48,441 nucleotides of DNA from Paucisalibacillus globulus DSM 18846 (lineage in GTDB: Bacteria; Bacillota; Bacilli; Bacillales; Amphibacillaceae): positions 1 to 48,441 of the forward strand of contig NZ_AXVK01000032.1 of NCBI RefSeq assembly GCF_000482485.1. The letters are read 5' to 3'. Made by a program: the position numbers and the translations under genes. A model generated the notes under the pieces. That model made no database searches and was not told the origin of the DNA. It saw only the letters and a list, made by a program, of their open reading frames with translations. Of this stretch, positions 31,927 to 41,138 are shown one piece after another (the first letter of the stretch is position 1; every line of letters starts with the position of its first letter).

Positions 31927-34871
31927 TAAGTTGGACTATTCCCATCAAACCGATAATCCATTTCAAACATCTTATCCGTGTACCACTCGCGAAATTCTTC
32001 ATTCTCTGTAAATTTCTGATACATATCAAACTGATCAAACATATAATCTTGGAATACTTCCTGCATAATTCTTTTGAAAGCAATCTTGGCATTTTGACGA
32101 TCCGAGTGGCTTTTCGTGTTCTGGTACTCTTCTTTTTCCACTACTTTTTGCGGAAGCTCTTCCATCATAAATTTTCGAATGGAATCATTTTCGGTCAAGT
32201 CTTTACCAAACTTATCATTAAAATCCCGAACAATTTCACTTAAATATTCTAATTGTGGGTCGTTTATGACACTTGCTCCACCCGTAGAAGCGGGATCTAA
32301 TTCGATATTACCTTCCAAAGTAATGTTTTGCATCTCCTTTTGGTCTACGCGGTAACTATCTATATCTATAGCTTCCAGAATCCCTTCTGATAAGTCATCG
32401 TCAGAGAGCTTTGGTAATTTAGGCAGTAGATATTTAACGGTTGTTGCCAAAGCCGTCCAGTCCTGTTGGTTATAAGGCAAGATTTGTGATAAGAAAGAAT
32501 ACGCACGGTGAAATGCCCTTGCTTTCGATTTAAATTTTACTTGATCATCATATGGAAGTTGTTTGAAACGTTCAACCATTGCCTCTAGCAATGGATCGAT
32601 AATTTCTCTACTTGCCCCATCAAGATATTTATCAATTACCTGCATAATTTCTTCCTCAGAAAAAACCTGCATTTCTACTATATCATCGTATAAATCATTT
32701 AATCTATTAGGATCTGTTCCTTCACTTAATACGGTAGTCTTATAAAACGGGTCGAAGGCTTCTTTGATTTCCTGTGCAGTATTTGCAAAGTCCAGAACAA
32801 AGGTCTCCGTCTTATATGGCTTATATGCCCTGTTCAATCTAGAAAGCGTCTGTACGGCTCTAACGTTATTAAGTATCTTATCTACATACATGGTGTGTAG
32901 AAGCGGCTGGTCGAACCCTGTTTGGAACTTTTCTGCAACAATTAAGAACCGATATTTATCCTTTTTAAATTCTTTCCGTATATTATCACTCGGAAAACCA
33001 TTCATTGATGATTCATCATAAGATTTTCCATCAATGGTTCGGCTTCCCTCAAAGGCCACGAGTGCTTTAATATCTATCTTTCTCTCTTTTAATATTCGAT
33101 CAAAGGCTTGTTTATAACGTATGGCACTAATAACTGAACGTGTAACAATCATTGCTTTGGCTTTTCCATTTATTTTTCTCTTACGATATACTTTATCTAA
33201 GAAATGATCTATCATGATCTCTGCCTTTTTAGCGATGGTTAATTCATTTGTTTCCACAAAAATTCTCATTTTTCCTCTTGCACGGCTACTATCGAATTTA
33301 GGGTCATCTTCTATTTTTTTGTAGAGTTTATAAAAACTTTCATAAGTGGTGTAATTCTTAAGAACATCCAGAATAAATTCCTCTTCGATTGCCTGTTTCA
33401 TACTGTAATTATGAAATGCAGCATAAGTACCATCTTCTTGCACATCCCCGAATATTTCCAATGTTTTATTTTTAGGTGTTGCCGTAAACGCAAAATAACT
33501 TACATTCTGAGGCATTCGCTGGCTTGCTACAAATTCATTTATTTTATCTTCAAGGGTTATTTCCTCTTCTACTACAACATCTTCCTTTGATAAAGCTGCA
33601 TTCATTTTACCAGCAGTATTACCACCCTGTGAGGAATGTGCTTCATCAATGATTATTGCAAAGTTATAACTCTTTAATTCTCCGATGTCCTGAACAACAT
33701 AGGGGAATTTTTGAATGGTAGTGACAATGATTTTTTTTCCTGATTCGAGAAATGCTTTTAACTCACTACTCCTTGTTGCTGCTGCCATTACACCATCTAC
33801 ATGTGAAAACTGTTTGATATTATCACGTATCTGTTTATCTAGTATTTTTCTATCTGTTACAACAATCACACTATCAAATATATTCTTCTCTCCACTGAGA
33901 TCTTTAAATTCAGTTAATTGATGAGCTAGCCACGTTATCGAATTACTTTTACCTGAACCTGCACTATGTTGTATTAAATATCTATGTCCGGGTCCATCTT
34001 CCTTAACTTTGTTTAATAACTTTCGAACCACCTCTAATTGATGATATCGCGGGAAAATCTGCTTTCTAGTTACCTTCTTGGTATCTTCATCTTCCTCTTC
34101 TACCAATTGTGAAAACCGTTCAATAATATTCGCCATACTATTCTTTTCAAGGATATTTTTCCAAAGATAATCTGTCTTTAAACCGTTGGGGTTAGGAGGA
34201 TTGCCCTTTCCAAAGTTGTGTCCTTTATTAAAAGGCAAGAATGTTGTATTATCACCCTTTAATTCCGTTGTCATATAAACCTCTTGGTCATCAACAGCAA
34301 AGTGAACAAGACATCGACCTAATTTAAATAATTCTTCTTTTGGGTCTCTATCGGTTCTATACTGTCTAATTGCATCCACAAAAGATTGTCTTGTTAATGT
34401 ATTTTTTAACTCCATAGTCACTATTGGTAGACCATTTATTAAGAGAACCATATCGAGTGATTTATTTGGAGTTGACTCGGAATAATGTACCTGTCGCATT
34501 ACTGAAAAAATGTTTTGTTGAAAGTTTTGAACTGATTGTGCGTTAAGTACATCTGATGATGGTTTCTTATAATAAAGTTTAATTTTGACATCCCCATCAC
34601 GAAAACCGTCCCGCAGAATTCTTACAATCCCTTTTTTCTTAATCTGGTCACTAATCCGTTTGAAAAAGCGCTGGTCAAAATAAGCACCATGTCGGTTTCT
34701 AAGAACTTCAATTGCATCACTTTGGGTTGCTTTTAGGAACTGCATTAGCAGCTCCTTATCAATACAGTAATGAGGATCATAGTCAATATACTTACGAGGA
34801 ACGTATCCATTATCGCTAAGATGAAGTTCTATAATATTTTCAATCCCTCGTTCCGACATATCTGTTTGCAC
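31926..34871 (-). CDS. hsdR: Type I restriction enzyme, R subunit
   Basis: A 981-residue motor and nuclease subunit of a type I restriction system. The N-terminal nuclease has the PD-(D/E)XK pattern SLDMVLLINGLPIVTMELKN (D, then E-x-K). The translocase has Walker A (QHSAGSGKSNS), a DEAH box (IIDEAHSSQGG), AFTATP and motif VI (AVQTLSRLNRAYKP). A C-terminal helical region binds the methylase. I favour the GTG at 34871, eight nt after AAGGAAG; a TTG at 34892 would precede the site and an ATG at 34859 is too far. It overlaps the end of hsdS, so the three genes form one operon. Length is normal for the family. Confidence 0.95.
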   Translation of the reverse strand: MQTDMSERGIENIIELHLSDNGYVPRKYIDYDPHYCIDKELLMQFLKATQSDAIEVLRNRHGAYFDQRFFKRISDQIKKKGIVRILRDGFRDGDVKIKLYYKKPSSDVLNAQSVQNFQQNIFSVMRQVHYSESTPNKSLDMVLLINGLPIVTMELKNTLTRQSFVDAIRQYRTDRDPKEELFKLGRCLVHFAVDDQEVYMTTELKGDNTTFLPFNKGHNFGKGNPPNPNGLKTDYLWKNILEKNSMANIIERFSQLVEEEDEDTKKVTRKQIFPRYHQLEVVRKLLNKVKEDGPGHRYLIQHSAGSGKSNSITWLAHQLTEFKDLSGEKNIFDSVIVVTDRKILDKQIRDNIKQFSHVDGVMAAATRSSELKAFLESGKKIIVTTIQKFPYVVQDIGELKSYNFAIIIDEAHSSQGGNTAGKMNAALSKEDVVVEEEITLEDKINEFVASQRMPQNVSYFAFTATPKNKTLEIFGDVQEDGTYAAFHNYSMKQAIEEEFILDVLKNYTTYESFYKLYKKIEDDPKFDSSRARGKMRIFVETNELTIAKKAEIMIDHFLDKVYRKRKINGKAKAMIVTRSVISAIRYKQAFDRILKERKIDIKALVAFEGSRTIDGKSYDESSMNGFPSDNIRKEFKKDKYRFLIVAEKFQTGFDQPLLHTMYVDKILNNVRAVQTLSRLNRAYKPYKTETFVLDFANTAQEIKEAFDPFYKTTVLSEGTDPNRLNDLYDDIVEMQVFSEEEIMQVIDKYLDGASREIIDPLLEAMVERFKQLPYDDQVKFKSKARAFHRAYSFLSQILPYNQQDWTALATTVKYLLPKLPKLSDDDLSEGILEAIDIDSYRVDQKEMQNITLEGNIELDPASTGGASVINDPQLEYLSEIVRDFNDKFGKDLTENDSIRKFMMEELPQKVVEKEEYQNTKSHSDRQNAKIAFKRIMQEVFQDYMFDQFDMYQKFTENEEFREWYTDKMFEMDYRFDGNSPT

Positions 34872-36195
34872 CAGTTTCACTTCCTTTCTCAAATTGATGG
34901 TGAACGTTTACTTTACCTGTCACAACACTCGACACCAATGTTCTCTTGTAATTTTTCATTGTAGTAACTTGTTTTTTTATCAATTCAATAGCGTTACTAA
35001 TTTCTTCTACTCTATTATCAAGATATTCTGCTATTTGCTTTTGTTCTTTCAATGGTGGAACTAAGATTCGAAACTTATTTATGTCCTTTTGGAATAGATG
35101 TGGCACTCCCATTCCATCTTTTATACGTTTTATTACATTTTGCATATGATTTGACTTTAGAAAGTAATGTAAGAAGATACTATCAATATTTTCATTAGGT
35201 CTTATAACCGCTATAGAGCTATTAACTGTTGCTTGAGAGGGAAGATTGCGAACAACATTTACTGTACCTAATGTACTTCCATCTTTGGCAAGCAAAACAT
35301 CATCTTCTTTTAACATTATTTCTGGAGATTCTAAATATCTCTCATTTGAGATATAATCTACATTATCAAAATCTATGAATCTTCCTTTAATATTGGGTAT
35401 TGCTAAAAATATATTACCTTGTTCAGTATATTCAGAAGCCTTAAGTCCTTTCCAACCAAGTCTTGCTTTTATCGTTGCAAGAGAATATAGTGGGTAAACA
35501 CTCCAGTGCTTGGGTATTTTACCTATCTCATTAAAATCTGTTTCTTTTGTTAAAGATGTTTTTTCCCTTCCTTGAAGAACAGTATTTGAAATAATTGTAT
35601 TCAGTTTTTCTTCCAGTAAATCACGCTGTTTTTCTTTTATTTGAATATATCTATCTATCTCAATCAGTTTCTCTTCTAAATATGAGACAATAGATATTTG
35701 CTCTTGGTAATTAGGTAATACTAAAGGTAGATTTTTAAAATCCTCATAATGCAAGTCCCATTGTCCGATTCGCACACCCTTAGAAATACTATTGTATCCT
35801 GCAATATATTCATTTGACCGCAATAGGTAATGTAAATATTTTGGGTAGACTTTTTTATCGTCTACCTGACAGATAATGTAAGCGGGACTTATAATTCCTT
35901 GGAATTCCGAGATAGCTAAAGAACCTTGCCAAGCCTTCATCTTATTAATAACAAGATCACCCGGTTCAACGAATTTATAATTTGATAAATTGTCTGATTC
36001 CACATTATGATTATCATCTCTAGAGTCTTTATATATAACTCCATACTCCCGATAAATTGAAAGCAATCGCTCCTCTGGCTTGTTTCTTACTGATTTGAGT
36101 TTAGTAACGCCTTTTACTCTAATAATGTTCCAATGAGATGGCACTTTTCCTAGCCACTTTATATTACTATCTTGATAGCTATCATAACGTTCCAT
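34840..36195 (-). CDS. hsdS: Type I restriction enzyme, specificity subunit
   Basis: A 451-residue target-recognition subunit with two target recognition domains (about 10-170 and 225-390). Each is followed by a conserved helical spacer: QISIVSYLEEKLIEIDRYIQ in the middle and QIAEYLDNRVEEISNAIELI at the end. It determines the bipartite DNA sequence methylated and restricted. The ATG at 36195 follows GTGAGG at 9 nt, one base after the hsdM stop; the in-frame GTG at 36210 would overlap hsdM. It is intact, so the system should be functional. Confidence 0.93.
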   Translation of the reverse strand: MERYDSYQDSNIKWLGKVPSHWNIIRVKGVTKLKSVRNKPEERLLSIYREYGVIYKDSRDDNHNVESDNLSNYKFVEPGDLVINKMKAWQGSLAISEFQGIISPAYIICQVDDKKVYPKYLHYLLRSNEYIAGYNSISKGVRIGQWDLHYEDFKNLPLVLPNYQEQISIVSYLEEKLIEIDRYIQIKEKQRDLLEEKLNTIISNTVLQGREKTSLTKETDFNEIGKIPKHWSVYPLYSLATIKARLGWKGLKASEYTEQGNIFLAIPNIKGRFIDFDNVDYISNERYLESPEIMLKEDDVLLAKDGSTLGTVNVVRNLPSQATVNSSIAVIRPNENIDSIFLHYFLKSNHMQNVIKRIKDGMGVPHLFQKDINKFRILVPPLKEQKQIAEYLDNRVEEISNAIELIKKQVTTMKNYKRTLVSSVVTGKVNVHHQFEKGSETGANRYVGTRD

Positions 36196-36196
36196 A

Positions 36197-38203
36197 TTAA
36201 ATAACCTCACTAATAATCCGATGAAGTAATCCTTCTGATTGTCTTTCTAATTCAATTAATTCATTAGAAATATCTTCTATATTACGTACTTGTTCGTATT
36301 TATAAAAGTATTTATTGAAAGAAATCTCATAGCCCACTGTTGTTTTACTCTCATCAATCCAAGCATCAGAGGCATACGGCAAAACTTCGGTTTGAAAATA
36401 ATGTTGTATATCTGCTTTTAATGGTACATTTTCCGTATCTCTCAACTGTGGATCTGGCTCATATTCTGTCCCATTTTTAGTCTTTTTCTTAATAACTCCC
36501 TCAGCTCTTTCATCTCTCACCGTATAGTAGTTAAGTATTTTCTTGATATCTGATTTAGTCAGTTTAATACCATCGGATTTTACAGACCTTTCAAATTCTT
36601 TTTGTACTCTATTGAAGTCCCAATGTTCCTCCGTTCCAAAACATTGAATTAACAATTCTACTATTTTATCAACAATTGGAATTAATTTTTTATGTTTTTT
36701 TATATCGTCGTTAAATGATCTCTTCATCAAATTTATTTTGTCGTTGGTAATTTTTGTTAGTAAACGGAGAGGACGCTCAACTGTAATTTTAGAATAGCCA
36801 AATTCATTATTTGGAATAATCAACGCATTCTCGGCACCCTTAAAATTCATATATATATCAACAATTGATTTAATGTGTTCTTCACTTAACTCACAGTTTT
36901 TCTGACCTAAATTACGCCGAATTTTATCATAAAAACTTGTAGCATCTATTAACTGAACCTTACCTTTTCGATTAACAGGCTTACGATTGGTTAGTATCCA
37001 TACATACGTTGCAATCCCAGTATTGTAGAACATGTTTTCTGGTAGAGCAATGATTGCCTCTAGCCAATCATTCTCAATAATCCATTTACGAATATTACTT
37101 TCCCCAGAACCTGCATCACCCGTGAACAGGGCAGATCCATTATGGATTGTTGCAATTCTACTGCCCATTTCAGTGCTTTCTTTCATTTTTGAAAGCATAT
37201 TCACCATAAATAATAATTGACCATCATTAGATCTTGGTACTCCCATTTGAAATCTAGGATCTTCAATATTATTTGTAACAGGGTCCGTTAATGTATCCTT
37301 ATCAACTTTCCAACTCTTCCCATAGGGAGGATTCATTATCATAAAGTCAAATTTCATATCCGGAAAATGATCATTGGACAATGTCGACCCATATTTAATA
37401 TTTTCTGGACTATTTCCTTTAATCATCATATCGGACTTACATATTGCGTAGGTTTCTGGCTGAACCTCTTGGCCGTACAAACCAAGATTTATCTTTTTAC
37501 CTTTATTAGCGGCTAGTTCCTTTAAAAAGTTCTGTGACTCTGTTAGCATTCCACCTGTACCACATGCTCCGTCATAGATAAGATAATCTGAACTCTCAAT
37601 TTTATCTGCAATAGGTTCGAACATTAAATGTGTCATCAATGCTACTACATCACGAGGGGTAAAGTGTTCCCCAGCTTCTTCATTGTTTTCTTCATTGAAT
37701 TTCCTTATTAACTCTTCAAATACATAACCCATATCAAGATTGGTTAGATTCTCTAGTTTTAAATCTGGATCGGTGTATCTTTCAACCAATTTAAATAACA
37801 CATTGGCTTCTTCTAGTGTCTCTAGCTGATTATGAAACTTAAACTTTTGTACAATTTCACGAACATTAGGGCTGAACCCTGAAATATATGTTTCGAAATT
37901 TTCACGAATTTGACTAGGTTCATCTAGCAATCTACGTAACGTGAACTTTGATGTATTATAGAAAACATAACCAGATGCTTTTTGTAGTGCAGCATCTTGA
38001 TTTACCATTCCTTTTTCATTTAAGAATTGATGTACTTTTTCTACTTCCCCCTTTGTTGGTTCAAGAAGGGCATCTATCCTTCTTATAACTGTCATTGGAA
38101 GTATTACATCTCTATATTTCCCTCGAACTAAGACATCCCTTAAATAGTCATCAGCGATGCCCCAGATATAACTAATAATTTGATTAATATTGATATTATT
38201 CAT
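36197..38203 (-). CDS. hsdM: Type I restriction enzyme, methylase subunit
   Basis: A 668-residue N6-adenine methyltransferase. The SAM-binding motif I reads DGACGTGGML (near 211) and the catalytic motif IV NPPYG (near 292). The N-terminal helical HsdM domain (about 5-165) is present. The chain is longer than the typical 500 residues because of about 150 extra C-terminal residues, in which a charged part (ERAEGVIKKKTKNGTEYEPD) precedes a coiled end. The ATG follows GGAGGAAAG. First gene of the operon, divergent from the tandem-HTH gene. Confidence 0.95.
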   Translation of the reverse strand: MNNININQIISYIWGIADDYLRDVLVRGKYRDVILPMTVIRRIDALLEPTKGEVEKVHQFLNEKGMVNQDAALQKASGYVFYNTSKFTLRRLLDEPSQIRENFETYISGFSPNVREIVQKFKFHNQLETLEEANVLFKLVERYTDPDLKLENLTNLDMGYVFEELIRKFNEENNEEAGEHFTPRDVVALMTHLMFEPIADKIESSDYLIYDGACGTGGMLTESQNFLKELAANKGKKINLGLYGQEVQPETYAICKSDMMIKGNSPENIKYGSTLSNDHFPDMKFDFMIMNPPYGKSWKVDKDTLTDPVTNNIEDPRFQMGVPRSNDGQLLFMVNMLSKMKESTEMGSRIATIHNGSALFTGDAGSGESNIRKWIIENDWLEAIIALPENMFYNTGIATYVWILTNRKPVNRKGKVQLIDATSFYDKIRRNLGQKNCELSEEHIKSIVDIYMNFKGAENALIIPNNEFGYSKITVERPLRLLTKITNDKINLMKRSFNDDIKKHKKLIPIVDKIVELLIQCFGTEEHWDFNRVQKEFERSVKSDGIKLTKSDIKKILNYYTVRDERAEGVIKKKTKNGTEYEPDPQLRDTENVPLKADIQHYFQTEVLPYASDAWIDESKTTVGYEISFNKYFYKYEQVRNIEDISNELIELERQSEGLLHRIISEVI

Positions 38204-38305
38204 TAGACTTTCCTCCTAATTTCATTCCAATTCAATTGTACTATAATACTAGCAAATTCTCTAACCCATTTAATATAGAACATCAATACTATGTTTATTA
38301 ATGTA

Positions 38306-38319
38306 ATAGATATGTCTAT
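38306..38319. promoter_or_regulatory. Small palindrome in the hsdM / HTH divergent promoter region
   Basis: ATAGA-TATG-TCTAT is a 5-bp dyad in the 167-bp gap between hsdM and the divergent DNA-binding protein gene. It could be an operator for that protein. Confidence 0.35.
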
Positions 38320-38370
38320 ATGATATTCTGTCTTTAAAATAAGTAATACTTTCTGGAAGGAGGATTTAAG

Positions 38371-39126
38371 TTGGATAAGTATCCAAGTAACTCTTTTGAA
38401 GGACTTATTGAGAGTATTGTTACTGAGGAAATATCCCAAATACTTACAAACTATAAGGAGCCTAAAGGTAGTACAGAGAGGAAGGAATATTTAACTATCA
38501 AAGAAATTTCATCATTGACTGGAATCGGTATCTATACACTTAGACAACTAACATATCGTAGAGCAATGCCACATCTAAGGGTGAAATCAAAACTATTATT
38601 TGTTGAGAAAGAAATCACTCAGACTATAAGAGATTATAAAGAGTATGGTTGGAGTGACCCAGATAGTAACTGGGACGTTGAAAAAGTTCAATCTGAAATC
38701 GAGAAACTTCAGGCAAAAAAGGAGGACCCTGTTATGATAGATGAAGCAGTAAGAAAGATTATTAGAGAAGAACTTGAAGATTTTTCTAAAGAGATATTAA
38801 GCCTAACAAAAAAAGATAAAGAAAAATATTACGGAAGAACTGTGTTAACTATCAAAGAGGCTGCAAATTATTTCAGAACTAGTCCAGCTACAATCTATTC
38901 ATTGATAAAAGAAGATGGCATGCCTCACCTAAAGATACATAGTCGTTTTCTTGTTGTATTAGAAGAGGCAGAGGCTTTTCTCTGGAGAGAAACTGCCAAT
39001 TCTTATGCCGAAGAAGGAAATATCTATTGGCAAAGAATTTTACAAAGATTGGATTGGGAAGAGAATGAAAGAAATTTAGCATATGAGAAGGCTCTTAAGC
39101 GATTAGAGGAAAGTACATACAATTAG
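38371..39126 (+). CDS. Protein with two excisionase-type HTH domains
   Basis: A 251-residue protein with two similar winged-helix modules of the MerR/excisionase (HTH_17) type: YLTIKEISSLTGIGIYTLRQLTYRRAMPHL near 36-65 and VLTIKEAANYFRTSPATIYSLIKEDGMPHL near 152-181, joined by a charged helix (about 105-145). The TTG start follows AAGGAGG, normal for Bacillaceae. It lies between the restriction operon and the OLD/UvrD pair and could regulate either. Excisionase-like proteins also act as recombination directionality factors for mobile elements, so it is a candidate for the island excision factor. These roles are inference. Confidence 0.7.
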   Translation: MDKYPSNSFEGLIESIVTEEISQILTNYKEPKGSTERKEYLTIKEISSLTGIGIYTLRQLTYRRAMPHLRVKSKLLFVEKEITQTIRDYKEYGWSDPDSNWDVEKVQSEIEKLQAKKEDPVMIDEAVRKIIREELEDFSKEILSLTKKDKEKYYGRTVLTIKEAANYFRTSPATIYSLIKEDGMPHLKIHSRFLVVLEEAEAFLWRETANSYAEEGNIYWQRILQRLDWEENERNLAYEKALKRLEESTYN

Positions 39127-39227
39127 ATAGGATCATAGTATTCATTTTTTGTTTTGCTTAACAATTCAACACTGTTATTTTTATAGGCCTTCTGTAAATT
39201 ATATTATGTATTTAGGAGCGCGATTAA

Positions 39228-41138
39228 ATGTACTTATCGGAACTTTCTATAAAAAACTTCCGTAAATACGGAAATCCGGGGCTTAATCTAAAATTCAATA
39301 AACATCTAAATGTACTTGTTGGAGAAAATGATTCTGGAAAAAGCACTATAGTTGAAGCCATAAAATTTGTACTTAATACACACAGTAATGATTATGTCAG
39401 ATTAAATACAGAAGATTTCCATTTAGCAAAAGGGGTTAATGAAGAGGAACGGGCTAATGAGATTGAGATTGTATGTGTATTTAGAGGATTTACTATTGAA
39501 GAAGCAAAACACTTTTTAGAGTGGCTACACATTGAAAAAGTTGAAGAGACACCAACATACAGCCTAAAAGTTATTTTTTCCGCCAAGAGAAAGGATAAGA
39601 AAATATACCATGATATAACAGCTGGAGGAATTGATACAGGAAAGTATTTGAACGGTGAGGCTAGAAATCTATTAAAAACCACCTTTCTCAAGCCACTTAG
39701 AGATGCAGAGATAGAAATGACCTCAAGAAGAAACTCAAGGCTTTCTCAGGTGCTTATAAATCATTCAGCATTCGAAAATGAAGAGGAACATGAATTAGTG
39801 AATGCAATTAAGGATGCTAACGCTAGGATAATGAACTATTTTATTGAGGAAAAAGAGGAAGAAGCAGGAGATGAGCCTGTTCAAGATCATAATACCGAAG
39901 AAGAAACCGGTGCACAGATACTAAAAGATATAAATGAATATCTCGAAAATTTCTCAAGTAATAGAAATATATTAAAGTCCCGATTCAACATTTCGGATAT
40001 AAAGTTAAAAAGCATTTTAGAGCGGCTGCAATTAAATCTCGAAGATGCAAAACCCGGTTTAGGCTCGCACAATATATTATTTATTGCAACGGAATTACTC
40101 TTTCTTCAACAAAAAGAATACGAAGGGCTTAAACTGGCCCTTATTGAGGAGATTGAAGCACATTTACATACACAAGCACAAATGAGGCTAATTGATTACC
40201 TACAAAAACGTTCAGACGAGAGTGATATACAAATAATACTTACCACCCATAGCACATCACTAGCTTCAAAAATACCACTAGAAACTATGTTTATATGCCA
40301 AAACGACAAAGTGTTCTCTCTAAACCCAATTGAAACCGAGCTTTTAAATGGGGATTATTTATTTATAGAAAGATTCTTGGATTCTACAAAAGCAGATTTA
40401 TTTTTTGCACAAGGGGTTATTATGGTTGAAGGGGATGCAGAGAATATATTAATTCCGACGATTGCTAAAATAATAGGAATCCCATTATCTAAGAACGGTA
40501 TTACTGTTCTTAATGTGGGTAGTACAGCGTTTCTACGGTACTCAAGAATATTTATAAGATCGAATCCTGAAAATGGAATTATAAATATACCCGTTTCATG
40601 TATAACAGATTTGGATTTAAAACCAGAAATAGATGACCAAGACAAATTAATCAACCCTCCCCAAGAGTCTGCTGATGAAAAAAGAAAAAGGATAAAAGCT
40701 AGACTAAATAATCAAAACGTAAAAGCATTCATTTCGCCAATCTGGACTTTAGAACATGACTTTGCAAGGAGTTCTTTTCAAGAGGACGTACTCAGAGCGG
40801 TATTATGGGCTAAGAAAATACAGAATAGCGATACTATAGGGCTCACTGAGAATAAGAAAGAAAAAGTAGAAGAAGACATAAATCAATACACGGAAGAAAA
40901 TAAAGAAAAAAATTATTCTTCAGAACGTATAGCTTATGAAATTTATGAGAATATCATTACAAAAGACAATGATAAAGTTTCTAAAGCAATTATTGCTCAA
41001 TGCCTTTCTGACATTTTACTAACAAAGTTTAAGAAGGATCCTGACACAATTAGAGCACAAATACTTTCTGAACCACTATTAGAATATCTTGTTAACGCAA
41101 TAAAATATGCTGCAGGTATTAGAGAGGTGAAGGAATAG
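39228..41138 (+). CDS. OLD-family ATPase/TOPRIM nuclease (Gabija GajA-like)
   Basis: A 636-residue nuclease. The ABC-type ATPase part has Walker A GENDSGKS (32-39), Walker B LALIEEIEAHLH (near 304) and LTTHSTS (near 337). The C-terminal TOPRIM part has the glutamate in VEGDAEN (near 397) and DLD in ITDLDLKPE (near 458). OLD proteins paired with a UvrD-like helicase form the class 2 group, which includes the Gabija anti-phage system; GajA there is a sequence-specific DNA nuclease held in check by nucleotides. This protein is somewhat longer than the founding GajA. The last base of its stop codon is the first base of the helicase start, so the two are tightly coupled. Confidence 0.85.
   Translation: MYLSELSIKNFRKYGNPGLNLKFNKHLNVLVGENDSGKSTIVEAIKFVLNTHSNDYVRLNTEDFHLAKGVNEEERANEIEIVCVFRGFTIEEAKHFLEWLHIEKVEETPTYSLKVIFSAKRKDKKIYHDITAGGIDTGKYLNGEARNLLKTTFLKPLRDAEIEMTSRRNSRLSQVLINHSAFENEEEHELVNAIKDANARIMNYFIEEKEEEAGDEPVQDHNTEEETGAQILKDINEYLENFSSNRNILKSRFNISDIKLKSILERLQLNLEDAKPGLGSHNILFIATELLFLQQKEYEGLKLALIEEIEAHLHTQAQMRLIDYLQKRSDESDIQIILTTHSTSLASKIPLETMFICQNDKVFSLNPIETELLNGDYLFIERFLDSTKADLFFAQGVIMVEGDAENILIPTIAKIIGIPLSKNGITVLNVGSTAFLRYSRIFIRSNPENGIINIPVSCITDLDLKPEIDDQDKLINPPQESADEKRKRIKARLNNQNVKAFISPIWTLEHDFARSSFQEDVLRAVLWAKKIQNSDTIGLTENKKEKVEEDINQYTEENKEKNYSSERIAYEIYENIITKDNDKVSKAIIAQCLSDILLTKFKKDPDTIRAQILSEPLLEYLVNAIKYAAGIREVKE

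Noticed and set aside
39892-39926. Frameshift or low-complexity defect in the OLD nuclease
   Set aside because: The acidic stretch EEKEEEAGDEPVQDHNTEEE is in frame and lies between domains, a plausible linker.
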